Below, piece by piece: positions 1-13,400 of a stretch of DNA of 64,000 nucleotides. Under the pieces are notes generated by a model that had not been told where the DNA came from, did no database searches, and saw nothing but the letters and a program-made list of their open reading frames with translations. Made by a program: the position numbers and the translations under genes. The DNA comes from Sipunculus nudus (lineage: Eukaryota; Annelida; Sipuncula; Golfingiida; Sipunculidae): positions 23,714,367 through 23,778,366 of the forward strand of contig CM049308.1 in the NCBI GenBank assembly GCA_026874595.1, in the 5' to 3' direction. How positions within the stretch are numbered: position 1 is the stretch's first letter; the number at the start of each line of letters is the position of its first letter.

Positions 1-89
1 TGGACCTATAGTTTTGAAACACAGAATCGGACATCACGGCCATAGTCTGTCACCCAAAATGCACAGGGGCTTCTAAATTCACCAGCGGC

Positions 90-213
90 GTATGTATACA
101 TGCAGTGCAGAGGGTAAGAGAGTCCGTTTAAATATGTTGGATGAAAAAATTCAAAGCAGATTACATATACATGGGTGTTTTTGAAGTGAGGCCTTCACGG
201 AATAAGTATTATT
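90..213 (+). repeat. Dispersed repeat R1, copy 1
   Basis: The stretch from AGTCCGTTTAAATATGTTGG to TTCACGGAATAAGTA resembles 16530-16655 at most positions, with small indels. The rest of 1-1032 shows no exon, including no sign of gene A E3 (the PVWWH exon), so E3 must lie further upstream. Confidence 0.7.
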
Positions 214-1032
214 GTTTCGTCCCATGACGCTTAACACCCATTCGCTCTACTGCTCATAATCAACATCTTGAGTTCGGCGTGTATGGCTCCAAATAGGGGG
301 ACCCTTCTTCTCCTGTGTCAACATAAAATGAATATCTTTTCGCTGTCTTTGCATGTTTTATGAAACTTCTTAAAGGTTGTAGCACCTATGTAATCTTTAA
401 ATGCCCATAAATATCCATAATTTTACCAAGAGACCTAATGTATACATAGAGGAGTAGTTGTCATGATTGAGTAAAGTGTCCTACAATCCTTTGCAACTGG
501 ATCTACACTGGGACCCCGCTCTGACCGTATCGCTGTTGGAACTTAAAAAAAAGGCGGGCGTTAAGAGGGGTCTCTGCAGAGGACCAGCCGATCAATGTCT
601 GTTCATAACAATTTCATAAAGTTTGTTTTGTTTAAATCGCGGCGGGCTTACAAGGGTCTTTTAGGGATAATATTTAATTAAAATATAAAGGTAAGAACGT
701 GGATATGTTGCCAGAAAGACCCATTTACTACCAAAGACTAGAATGGATGTATGTTGATGTGTATATTTGTAGCACTTTAAGTTTTATGGTGCCTACCATT
801 TCACCATTACAAGGCCTAATTGTACACGTCATTCCAACAACTATAATCGTATCACAGTTGTGGATTCCGCAACAACTTTGGACGAGACAAGTGAAATTTA
901 TTTCTACTGCCCTTGTCCTAGATGCCCGTGTAAATGCATAACACGTTTTGAAACCGATTGGGTCAATCTGCATTGCCCTAAATATTCTATCACCGTTTAA
1001 TGTGAGAAAAGTGTATACATTTTGGTTTTCAG

Positions 1033-1147
1033 CGTCCCTAACCCTGAGAATGATGGGCGTGTAGCCTCTGCTGTGAACTATGCTCTCGGCATGGGCTGCG
1101 TGGCCGCTCATATCAAAATGATACCGAACCAACCTCTCCGTGTTCAG
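1033..1147 (+). CDS. Gene A exon E4
   Basis: Bounded by ...ttttcAG and GTaaga. Reads VPNPENDGRVASAVNYALGM and continues to NQPLRVQ. It has exactly the length (115 bases) and phase of gene B E4, and includes the family's PNQPL motif. It enters with one base of a split codon, so at least one more exon must lie upstream. Confidence 0.88.
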
Positions 1148-3541
1148 GTAAGAAAAGTGTGTTTGTCAATCAGAGAAAATGTCAAAACATGATTTTTGGT
1201 AGAATATCTTTGTTAATATTAAAATTAATTTAAAAAAAGTTTTTTGTCGAGCTACCTTAAAAAGCCTATAGGTTCACCTAACTATTATCCTTTTATTCAT
1301 GGCGACAGCGATAAACATAAGTAACGGACTTTCTTTCTAATAAACGGGACTTAGTGTTTGAAGGTAACGGGCTAAATAAGTCCTACTAGTCTTTGATTTA
1401 GCACTTGCCTGCAAGACGGAGTTTAAATCATATCGTTTTAATCACATTCACTGACACTGTCGTTGTATCCTGGATCATATACAAAGTCATATAAACAATA
1501 TTTCAGCATATTGTGGCAGAACGTGAACAACAAATATCAAGATATCAATATTGAATTATGTGTATAAGGAAACAATATTTCTTTTCAATTCGATATATCA
1601 AGTTAGAACATTCATCATAACAATAACTCATGATATCAATATTGATTTATGTGTATAATGAAGCTTAATTCTTTCCGGGAGAATAGAGTCAGTGTGGGAA
1701 TTCCAGTGATATCAGGGGTGGATTTAGGATCTTAATAAAAATGGGGAGCGCAACACCTCGGCGGTATAAGCAAGTGTGCCCGGGAATCGTAGCAGACTTG
1801 TACTAACTCTCGAAAGCATAAGTAAAGTGAAGAAAACGACACTAGACGCAAAATCTGGCTCTGCTTTAAGTATTATACTTATACTTGAATTTTATTGACC
1901 AAGGCATAATACAAAACATGCTTCAAAATACTCTGATATGTCACCAACAAATATACATTTTATTCCATTGATCAAAGGGAGGCTCGACCTAAAGAGGTAT
2001 ATGCCCCTTCATTAATTACATTACATTTATTTATCAGAGCAAACAGTGAATTGTACAGTAAACAGAAAATGTGCATGGATAGTTGAAAGCCATGTGTAAT
2101 ATTGACTAAATAATTCATAATTTGAAACATTAAATACTGTTTAACCTTTTTCATTAACACGTTCATAGAAGTGGTCTTGTCAAATACTAATCTGTAAGTT
2201 TTCCATAAAGTAACACCTTTAAAACATACTATATAAATTTCTGCACTTCTTCTGACTGGTACATATAATTTTTTTACGTTGTCTGGTATTATAAACATTA
2301 ATATTTACTGAAAATAAATTATTTATTAGAGACTGATTGAGACATTTGTTAAACTTAAAAAAAAGCGCATACAATTAACATAAATCTTAAGTAACTCAAG
2401 AATATTCAATGACTGAAATAATAAATCAGATTGTGCTCGATAAGGTGCTGAAGTGATTATTCTTACAGTTCTTTTTTTAAAGTTTTATTAACATATGAAG
2501 TTTGTTTTTTTAGTAGATCCCTACACTTCAATCTAATAGTTAAGGTATGGATATATTAAACTTTTATACAATAAAACCGTGCAAATCTAGGTAAGCTTTG
2601 CATAAAACTCCTGATCCTCTAGAGATTTTGTTACGTCACATCATAATATGATCATGCCAGTTTAATTTATCATCCAATATGACAATGCGAATTATATGCT
2701 TATTAAGTAGATATTGCTCTATTTCCCAGATATTTTTGTCGAAAAAGGAGATCGTGCGCCCGCCGCGTCCTCCTCTAAAATGGTACAGAAGGGAAATCCG
2801 GCGCTGCAGTTGGTATTAAGCATATATTGTTCTATTGTTCAGGTGTATGAGAGAAAAAAAAGATGGCGCATTCCGTGCATCCCCTTCTAAATCCACCCCT
2901 GGCGTCTTTTTAACCTGACTGACCTTTTTCCAGGAAGACGAACCTGGGCGAATCCGCCGGGAGGACGATCTGATCGCTTGGACATGGAGAAGGTTTTTGC
3001 ATAACACCTCGGATCCTGAGATAATATTAAGACTTCCTATGACTAAGGTAGGGAAAATACAAATGGGTAATTCTAAATTTATTAACCCGTGATAATAAAC
3101 TGATAACAGTTTAGAAGTAGAGTATTTGCATGATTATATTAGATTTCTTTGATTATTCGTTTCAAGTTATTTTTATATGCAAAAAAACCCCGACAGGTTA
3201 CGAAAACTCGATTTTTATATGAACGGATTTTAATGTTTAATTAATAAAAATAGCTCTTTATGGTTTACATAAATGTTAATTACTCATGAAATATAAAGCA
3301 AAAGTACTTAAGTTGACTGTAGTCCTTCGGCCCTTTAGTTTTCATATTTGCTACTAAAATACGTAAAATATAACACAATTCTGTCTGAATCTAATGGCCA
3401 GAGAGTCTAAAATTATTTATATAATTTCCAGCAAGCTCTCAGTACTAAGCGTTGCGACACAGCGAGGCCAGAATTGATGGCTCTGTCAGAGGGAGAAATT
3501 AAGTTTTAACAACTGCATCGACTGGGCCATTCTAAGTTGAG

Positions 3542-3604
<63 letters not shown>

Positions 3605-5985
3605 GTATTTATATATACATTTCAAACCCCGAGTCAGTAGAACTAATAGCGTACGTATGACGCTTATTTTTGCTTACGTTTTTTTAATTCGTTGACCGTA
3701 GGCAGTTGTTAGGGGGATGGACACCATGGCGGCTGTTGCCAAGGAGAAGCGACCGGAAACGAACATCACCCAGTTCTTTCTTTCCGGGGGATCAAAGGTC
3801 AGTTAATTATAGACACTAGATCGAGGCAGCTTCAATGCACATTCAGGAATGATAATAGGAAATTGAAAAGAAATGACTGTAATAGCTATTTACTTATCCG
3901 GTATTTGTAAAATATAAACATAGTATAAACAGTGTCTTGATAATATCTGATAGGAAATTAAAAAATAAAGATAAAAATTTCATTAATAGTACGGTTGTAA
4001 AGATTTATTTTTATTATTATAACTGTTATGATGATGATGATAGGTATAATTATGATTATTATCATTGTTATGATTATTATTATTATTGTCATCATCATCA
4101 ATAGACATTAAGACAAACATTCTGTGTGTCCCCCCTCAGCGAGGCTGGACTGCTTGGACTACAGCTGCTGTAGACAACAGGGTGTTTGCCATTGCCCCAA
4201 GTGTCATGAGTCTCATCAACCTGGGCCCAGTAAGTCAGTTTAATAAAGTCAGAATTAGGAACACTCTTTATTATACAATTTGTTTAATCTTATGATATCA
4301 ACCTTGCTCCACTAAATGTTTGCCTAAAATCTGTGTAATTAAAGATCACATAGAAGACTACTGAACACCCCATGTGCATGGAATTGAAAGGGGGAAAATT
4401 GTCATAAAGGGTGTACAAATACAGGCTACACGAGAGGCCCCTGTGCAGAGTGTGTCCAAACTACAGTTTGTATAATACACTACAAGAGTTCTAAAGTGAC
4501 AGAAAGAGACACCCGGGAGACAAAACACAGACAGAGTATTATTTTTCTTTACATTTCGTGTAGCCCTACTACTGTATATAAAGGTTTATCTTTTAATAAC
4601 TGTCTTTTCATGGTCTTCAAACAAAACAACTGTTAATAATGCCTTCCTTCTCTCTACAGTCCCTTCACAACCACTTTCAATGTATGGGCGGCTGGTCCTT
4701 TGCGTTTCAAGACTATTACTTTGAAGACCTAACCCGGTGGATGGACACGGAAGAATTTGATGCTCTCGCCGCTATAGAAGACGTATACTGTAAGTATTGT
4801 TTGATAAATTACATTGTAAAATCTAGTCTGCCAGAATTTCATCACCATGATCTATTATGCCATCACTTCTCAACCAAAAAGTCTGATAATTTATGTGTAT
4901 CAAACAGATAATTTGTTGCTTTCATTATATAGCCATTTAGGCCATTTCAACAAAAAAGTTCTGCGGACGCTGGGAATAAACAATAAGGAGCTAGCGGAAG
5001 CTTTTCCCCCTTTTTTCTTTTAAATTACTGGTTGAAAGACCAGACAGTTCGGTAGACGAATACAAAAACATGCTTCATTTAATTATTAGAACAATTGAAC
5101 AATATAAAGTCCAGTCCACTTTCCATGACTAGACTGGCCGTGTCGATAAAGTTGATAAGACTTGCTCTCGCAGGTTGAGCCTTAAAAAACTTACTCTCGC
5201 TTTATCGCCCGGTATACTGCCACCCATCGGCAAATAACGGAACTAATTTATTATTCTCAAACCCGTCTATCTATGTTAGTGCACTAGCCGGCATTAAGAT
5301 TAACAATATTTCTGAGTACAGTGTAGAGTAGACAACGCTCATTCAGAAAAAAGCGGAGATAATTTAATTTTGTCCTAGCCTTAATTCAGGGCGGTAATTG
5401 TACTAAGTCCTTCATATTACTGTATATCCGATTATATGTTGGGTTTCTATAACTAATATCATTCGTGTTGGAGTTCCTGTCCGTGTATTACTCACTTAAA
5501 TTACTTTCCAATTATAATTTAATTACTCGCCTGTAATTTGAAGCAATTACTTTTGCAATGTACACTCTATTCCTGTGTAAGCAACATCACTGATCTTTTT
5601 GGCTTTAATTGCCACGATGCGAAGAGTACGTGTATCTTAATTACTTCATGAAAAATTAATTAAACAGTTAATAGCTCCGGCACATATGACAGCACACTGA
5701 TACAATTAGTTGAACGATCGATACCTCAAATAAACATCACACTACAGCTCAGAAAAAAACAGCTAATTAAACAGTAAACATCATAAAACCCATTAAGAAC
5801 CACCATACAACGACAGCTGATACGTTTGTTTAGTTACCAAAAAGCTGTGATGCTTTAATTAAAGATGCTTTAATTAATTAAATTCATGTTATTGCTGACT
5901 GAACACTTGTTGCCAGATCGAGCGTTTTGTTAAATTTAAAGGAATTTTTTATATTTGAAATCTTCAATTGATCAATCACAAGCAC

Positions 5986-6040
<55 letters not shown>

Positions 6041-6818
6041 GTTATTATAATAATAATTATAATAATAATTATAAAAATAATAATAATAATAATCATCATC
6101 AACATCATCATATTACTAATAATATTAATAATTATAACTATTATTATAAAATGGAAAAAAGAAATATAAGAATAAATTAATGAATCAACCAATTAATTTA
6201 ATTAATTTTCATAAATTAACATATCTAAATTGATTAAACTCCAACAGCGCCTTGGATATTTTGCTGAATGGGGCCATTTGATTGAATATCAGATGGATAA
6301 AATATTGATAGTAGTAGGATTCCATCAGGCTCAGTTTCATGTAGCACAGATTTAATGAGATTAGATTGTGTTATTAATAATGTGTGCATGTTAAAATGTA
6401 TTATATTTCACATTTTTACATTCATAAACAATATAACGAATAAACCATTCAGTAAACAGGGACACCACTACGTATAATAATAGGGGTTAGATTATTCTTA
6501 AGGTCTCTTGGGAATTAACCTTTCTCAGGGCATGAATAATGTTAAGACCTACATAGCATAGAATAGGACAGTTATGACAATGACGGTGTCCTTTACTGGT
6601 ATTTTCACAAGTGGAGTGGATCATTTCCTGTAAAAAGATTTGTTAGTTATTAGCGATTCTAGTGAATAATTGAATTTATATATATCTGTTTAATACAGTT
6701 ATGATAAAAAATACAGGAAATGCTTGATTTTTTTACTTAAAAAGACTGGCAAGTTAATTCACAAACACATACACAATATATATTTATGTGTGTGTATGTG
6801 TATATGTATTCATTTATG

Positions 6819-6883
<65 letters not shown>

Positions 6884-7444
6884 CCTCTAAAATATTTAAC
6901 CTCAATAAGTGGGGCAATTCCCACAGCGGGACCTCTTTAGGGGACAGTATTTTACTCCTTATTATCATGACGTCCATATGGTAGGCAATTATATATAGAA
7001 TGTGCAGTTTGACCCAGTCTCAGGGGTGTCCGCATTATAGAAGTTTATATATATATATACTGTAATACTAGCGTACAGGGACCGGTACACAATGCCAAAA
7101 CTCATCATCGGCGCGACAGGTGATCAGCTCTTCTTACCTGACGATTACAATCAATGGTGGGACGGCATGCCGGGACCAAAGTACTTGTGGTAAGTAGATT
7201 ATAGGACAAGTTCAGCATACGTGTGTACGGAAAACGCACAGATCGTAATATGAACGAGGCACTATTTACGAGAGGCTGAGGATTAATATGTTTTTATACT
7301 CGAAATAAACTTTGATATACGAATATGACAAAAATAAGATCAACACAAAATGTAACACGTATTTCTGAAATTACTAGGCAATTCTCGAATGCTTCATGCG
7401 GTCATGAATGAACCATGAAAGAATTAACACATACACACACACCC

Positions 7445-7479
<35 letters not shown>

Positions 7480-10400
7480 GAGAGAAACAATACATATGGC
7501 TCCGTCATTTTAATGATTATCAATGTACAGAGAATGGATATACGGTTAAAAAAAAGTAATTTCCTCCCTGTTAAGCCAATATGAAAATTGGTGACAGACA
7601 GTTTGTCGTGGTAGGACATGTTATATGGAACCATCTATTTCTAAATCTTTGCATAATATTTTGCATAATAGATTCTATCCTCTCTTTTACATGCGTTTTT
7701 TAGGGAGGCATTTGATTGAAATGTTTGAACTTTTACAAGGGCAAAAGAAAAATGTTGCAAGTAAATTGCATGTTATAGTCATGAAAATCAATTATAGTTT
7801 AACCCCGGAAATCTTAAATTGGCCGGGTTTAATCTGAAATCAATACCAGCCGACTTTATGCCGAAAACATTGGGTTGTGCATATCCTTGTCACGACAAGT
7901 TTTATTTAAATATTTCCACAGGATGGTCGAGAATGCGCATCACAGTATATCAAGCCCCAACAGAGAACTCATGCCGCCTGTCCGCATCGCATTCTTCCAT
8001 GCCGTCAAACAGGTGAATGGCGCATGCGCAAACGTCTTTCAGAATCCTAACCCACTATTTAACCAAATCTACTTGTCACAATTTGATTGGTTTAGAATCC
8101 CACCAAATATGCATTTCCCAGTATAGCCCGGTGACGCAATGATCATTGAGTTATTCATGAGCCATATTACCTCTTTCTGCCAAAGTCTTATCCATAGTTG
8201 CCCGTCCCTTTCTACCACTGAATAAATCCAGCGGTTATAATGTCTGTGAAAGGTGTATATATGCTCCATGGGCGAATGATAAATTACATTTACATCTTAT
8301 ATGTAGCTAGAACTTCCATTTTACACGAATTAATTGTAAAAACAAGTTCCAAGGAATATATCAGTATGAACAATTAAATTTCTTTTTTAGGGTTTCCAAA
8401 TGCCGCAGCTATCATGGACAAGGACAGACGTAAGTAAACACGATTTTTGCTTCGTTTTGTTTAAGCCACGTGACCACTTGTACAGATGCGGGGCATCTGC
8501 GGATAATCACTGTGGACACGGATATGGGTATTCATATAAACGTTTATCCAGGCTGTTTTTATGTCTCTCGTCACTTCAAAAGGGCACCCATCACGTTTCC
8601 GGTCCTACGGTGACGTGGGAACATATCCGCACTCTTATCTACCCAAATGAATACAGTATCTCTTACTTCTTTGTTCATTAATAGGATACGTAGCTTACTT
8701 ATCTTTTTCAGACCAGTTATTTCGATTTTTGTGTTTCATGCCTCTTTCTTATCTATATCATTTCTAAGTCGGAGTAGATCTCCCTCCCTCCCTCCCTCCT
8801 TATGTCTCTCACATATAATATGAAAATGAACCAATAAATCGTCCCTCATGCACTCTCATACACACATGGTGCTTTATTGTTCCGAGAAAAAGAAGAGAAA
8901 AATAAAGACTTTATTGCGGTAAATTTATGATTTTGTTAATTATTGTATAGAATGGCTGGAGCCCATAGTTTATATATCTATAATATTTATCTTCAGGATT
9001 TTTTCAGTGGGTCAATAGAACTGACATGTGACAGGCATCCACACAACATCACCGCTTGGCTGGCTCACACGATTGAGGGCTCCAGACCGCAGTAAGTAGC
9101 TCATAAGTTTTATCTTTCATCCTATTGAACCCTATCTGTAATGCAGGTCACAAGCTCAGTTCAATATACAGTGTAATAAGACGGCCTTAAGCAACTGCGA
9201 AAATGTTCATAATTCACAGGTGGTTTTATTAGACAGATTAGTAATAACTCATCAGATTGCCTATGGTTTATTCAAGGGCGGTCTTTAAAGGCAGGTGGTC
9301 TTGTAAGTCAGGTGGTCTTTCAGACAGCTTCCACTGTATATGTCAGCTGTGTTCAAAACATTAATTTCGGAATGGAATGTTTTGACCGAATTTGTTACTT
9401 ATGCTATCATTTTATCAGGTTAAACTGCCCAAAGGTTATATTTTGTCAAATAAATGACACAAGAGACCCAGGGGTCTAATGTTCACTCTGTGAATTACTG
9501 TGCATTTTGGCAGGTGATAAAAACAAGTGACCCATGGGTCATGACGCTCAGCTGCCAAGCATGACCTGTGACATCATGGACTGAGATTCACAACTTCCAG
9601 TTAAATTTTGAAGAACCAATTTGCCAATTTGTTGAAAATTTTCTATGACAGAAATATATATCACCTATGTCTGGTTAAAACACAGTGAATTGATGGTCTG
9701 AGGAAAATGCATGATTGTTAAGCTATCAGGAACTATTCCAACAGCTTGCTTGAAACCTGTCAGTCTCAAAGGAACACCACAAAGGGCAAATATAAGATCA
9801 AATATATAGCAAAAATCAAGGAAATACATGCAAGAATTATTGAGAAACAGGTGTTTCTGTATGAATTTTTATTCAATACAAGCCAACTGTACTGCACTTT
9901 TATAAATGATGGTTATATTTATTCAGAAATATTTGACCCAATCCTTTACAAGATTACATAAATATACATCCAACTGCATTCACTTTAACTGTTCTTGAGA
10001 TAATATGATCAAAAGGAATTAAAAAATGGTTGCCTGGTGGCCATATTGGACTTCTGACAAGTCTGAAATCAGACAACAAACATTCTCTAAATCGGACCGA
10101 ACATTAAAGAAAAATTACTGAAACTGCACTGAAGAAAGAATTTCTAAGGTGGCTAACTGGCAGACATAATGGATTTCTGACAAGTATGACATTTGATATC
10201 CCACATTCTCCAATAAGAGACCAAAATTGGGGCAAATTATCCAGTAATGAATGCCCAAAATAATTCAAAAGGCATGTCCATGCCCTCATATCAGATTTAT
10301 AGATATGCAATTGTAAAAAGTGTAAGTCCAATATTTTTTATTATCACTCTGCTTTTCAATGGGGTCAGCAGGGTAGGTAAACTGCCAAACCTGAAAGAAG

Positions 10401-13400
10401 AGATATGCAGAAAGCATGACTAAGAGTCTTGAAATAAAACAAAAAAGCCATCCTAAATCAAGGTACACATCCACATATTATGAGAACAAACACTTGCTTT
10501 TATATGTGGTGATATATATTAGAATATTCAGATATCTAGGAAACTAAGTTTATTGCTAGGATTCCATAAAATAAACTGCAAAATGTTCCCATCATCTTAT
10601 AAATCAGTAGCTAAACCTTATTACTATACTCTCATAGTCTTAATGCCTGGCTGAAGCATTCTGACAACAGTGTTTTTGTTATGAAGTAACGAGGTATTTA
10701 TCACTGAGCCTTATCACTTAATAGGCTGATACAAAAGGGAGTCATATGTCACCAGTGTCACTCACAATTACAGCCACACAGGGAGATGTACCAGCTGGAG
10801 TGGGATGGTTATATATACAAGAAAAATAGAGATGGTCTATAAAATAAGTAATTGTGAACATCCCTGACCTATGACCTTGGCCTTTTGCCCATATATCAAC
10901 TGGATTCTTTCTAAATGATGGGTAACTACTAACCACTTAATTCTGGTGTAATTACTTGGCAACCAATGGGTGAATAACTTTGACCTGCAACCTTTAACCT
11001 GCTGACCAGCTGACCCCAAAATCAATAAGTTATTTATTCAAGCGAGTCAAACTGAGTGATGCATAGATGTGGCATATGTGAAAGACTGAAGGTTTGGGTT
11101 GAACAGTTACACTTGAAATATGCTCACAAGCATTTAGAACAATTAAACATTGTGACCTTGACCTTTGACTTTTTGACCTCAACATCAATAGGCTTCTTCC
11201 CTTATTGGTAGGTAAGCCATATATGATAGATGGAAGGTACAGATTGAAAAGTTTGCCTGAAAATGACTCCACACAAGAACTGGGTGCTGTGAACCTGACC
11301 TTTGACCTCAAAATCAACAGGTCGTTTCCCCTGTTGGCAGAGAAGCGATATCAGTGCTGGAAGGTTTGGAATGAAAAGTCTAGCTTGAAATGTGTCCACT
11401 ACCTTTTCAAAGAAGTGAATCCTGTGACCCTGACCTTTGACCTTGTCAATCTATAGGATTCTTCTCCAACTTAGTAGGTGAGCTATATGTGAAAAATCAA
11501 AGAATTGGGATGAAAGGGTTGGCTTAAAATGCATCCACAGGCTTTTCAAAGAAGAGGCTCCTGTGACCTTGACATTTGACCTTTTGACCTAAAAAAATTA
11601 TGGTTCTTCCCCTGTTGGTAGGTGAGCTGTATGTGAAAGATAGAAGGTTTGGGATGAAAATTCTGTCTCAAAGAGTTATTTCTGGGGGGTGCAAACACAC
11701 CCCATAACTTCGAGAATATAGGTCGCAGTGACCTAATTTCAGGTTTGCAAGGAGATCTTTTTATAACCTCTAAGACTGCATGGGGTTCATGGCCCTAGCC
11801 CCTACGGTTACGATTTGTGCCCTGTCGGACGGACAGACGGAAGGACGACGGACAAAGACCCATCGCTATAGCCAAGCATGACTGAAAGTCAGCTGAGCTA
11901 AAAATGATTCAGAAAGATCAGTCCAAGAGTCTCAGAGGAGACTCTATTTTGGCAGATTATAACAAATAAATACTTAATGACATATTATGGATAAAAGCGG
12001 AAAAGACCATTACAGCCTGCTGAAAGTAGCGCCACCTGCAGGTCAAAATCATTCAGCAGTCACATGATCAATATTCCTGTGAAATTTGAAACTGAAGGCT
12101 GCAGCAGTACCTAAGATATTTGGTAACAGACAATACATCATGTTTGGAAACACATGAAGTTGTCAAATTTTGCAATTGTCACAATTTGAAGTTCCGTAGA
12201 TATGCCATCTTGAAAATGACTTGACTGAATTTATACTCAAACTAGAATACGGTGCCCGTGGCAGACAAACAGATGGACGCTGAGCAAAAATGTTTGCAGG
12301 TGACGCCACCAGTTTTGCGTATGATAAAGAGCTATGTGAGAACTATACACATGCAAATCTTGGCCCTATCGGTCAAACGGTTCCCAAGATATGAGCTTGG
12401 ATGTCTGCTGCATAAACTAGAATGCAGGTGGCGCCACCTGTCATAAAATCAAGAGAGCTGTCGGGGATGTATAAACCTGCAAAATTTTAGGCAGATATGT
12501 CAAACCACTGCCGAGATATGAGTGATTTTATCCCATGGCAGACAAACAAACAGGAGCTGTGCAAAAATGACTGCAGATGGCGCCACCAGTTTTGCGTATG
12601 ATACAGAGCTATGTGAGATCTATACACATGCAAAATTTTGGCCCAATCTGTCAAACCATTTCCGAGATATGAGCTTGGATGTCTGCAGCGTAAACGTGAA
12701 TGTAGGTGGCGCCACCTGTCATAAAATCAGAAAAGCTATCCAGGATGTATACGCATGCCGAATTTCAGGTGAATTAGTCAAGTCACTGCAGAGATATGAG
12801 TGATTTTAACCCAGGGCAGACGAACAGATGGACACTGTGCAAACATGGTTGCAGGTGGCGCCACCATTTTTTGTGTATGTTATATAGCTCTCCAAGGGCT
12901 ACATTTGTGCAAAAAAATTTTCCTGATCGGTCAAACGGTTCCCGAGATATGAGCTTGGATGTCTGCAGCGTTAACATGAATGTAGGTGGCGCCACCTTTC
13001 ATAAAATCAGAAAAGCTATCCAGGATGTATACGCATCCCGAATTTCAGGTGAATTAGTCAAGTCACTGCAGAGATGTGAGTGATTTTAACCCAAGGCTAA
13101 TGAACAGATGGACACTGTGCAAACATTGTTGCAGGTGGCGCCACCATTTTTTGTGTATGTTATAAAGCTCTCCAAGGGCTACATTTGTGCAAAAAAATTT
13201 TCCTGATCGGTCAAACGGTTCCCGAGATATGAGCTTGGATGTCTGCAGCGTAAACGTGAATGTAGGTGGCGCCACCTGTCATAAAAACAGAAAAGCTATC
13301 CAGAATGTATATGCATGCCGAATTTCAGGTGAATTAGTCAAGTCACTGCAGAGATATGAGTGATTTTAATCCAAGGCAGACGAACAGATGGACACTGTGC

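Noticed and set aside
728-1132. 134-codon minus-strand open frame
   Set aside because: It overlaps the antisense of gene A exon E4, shows no family resemblance, and its open state looks accidental.
5884-6192. Poly-Ile and poly-Asn open frames on both strands
   Set aside because: They are translations of the (TAA)n microsatellite.
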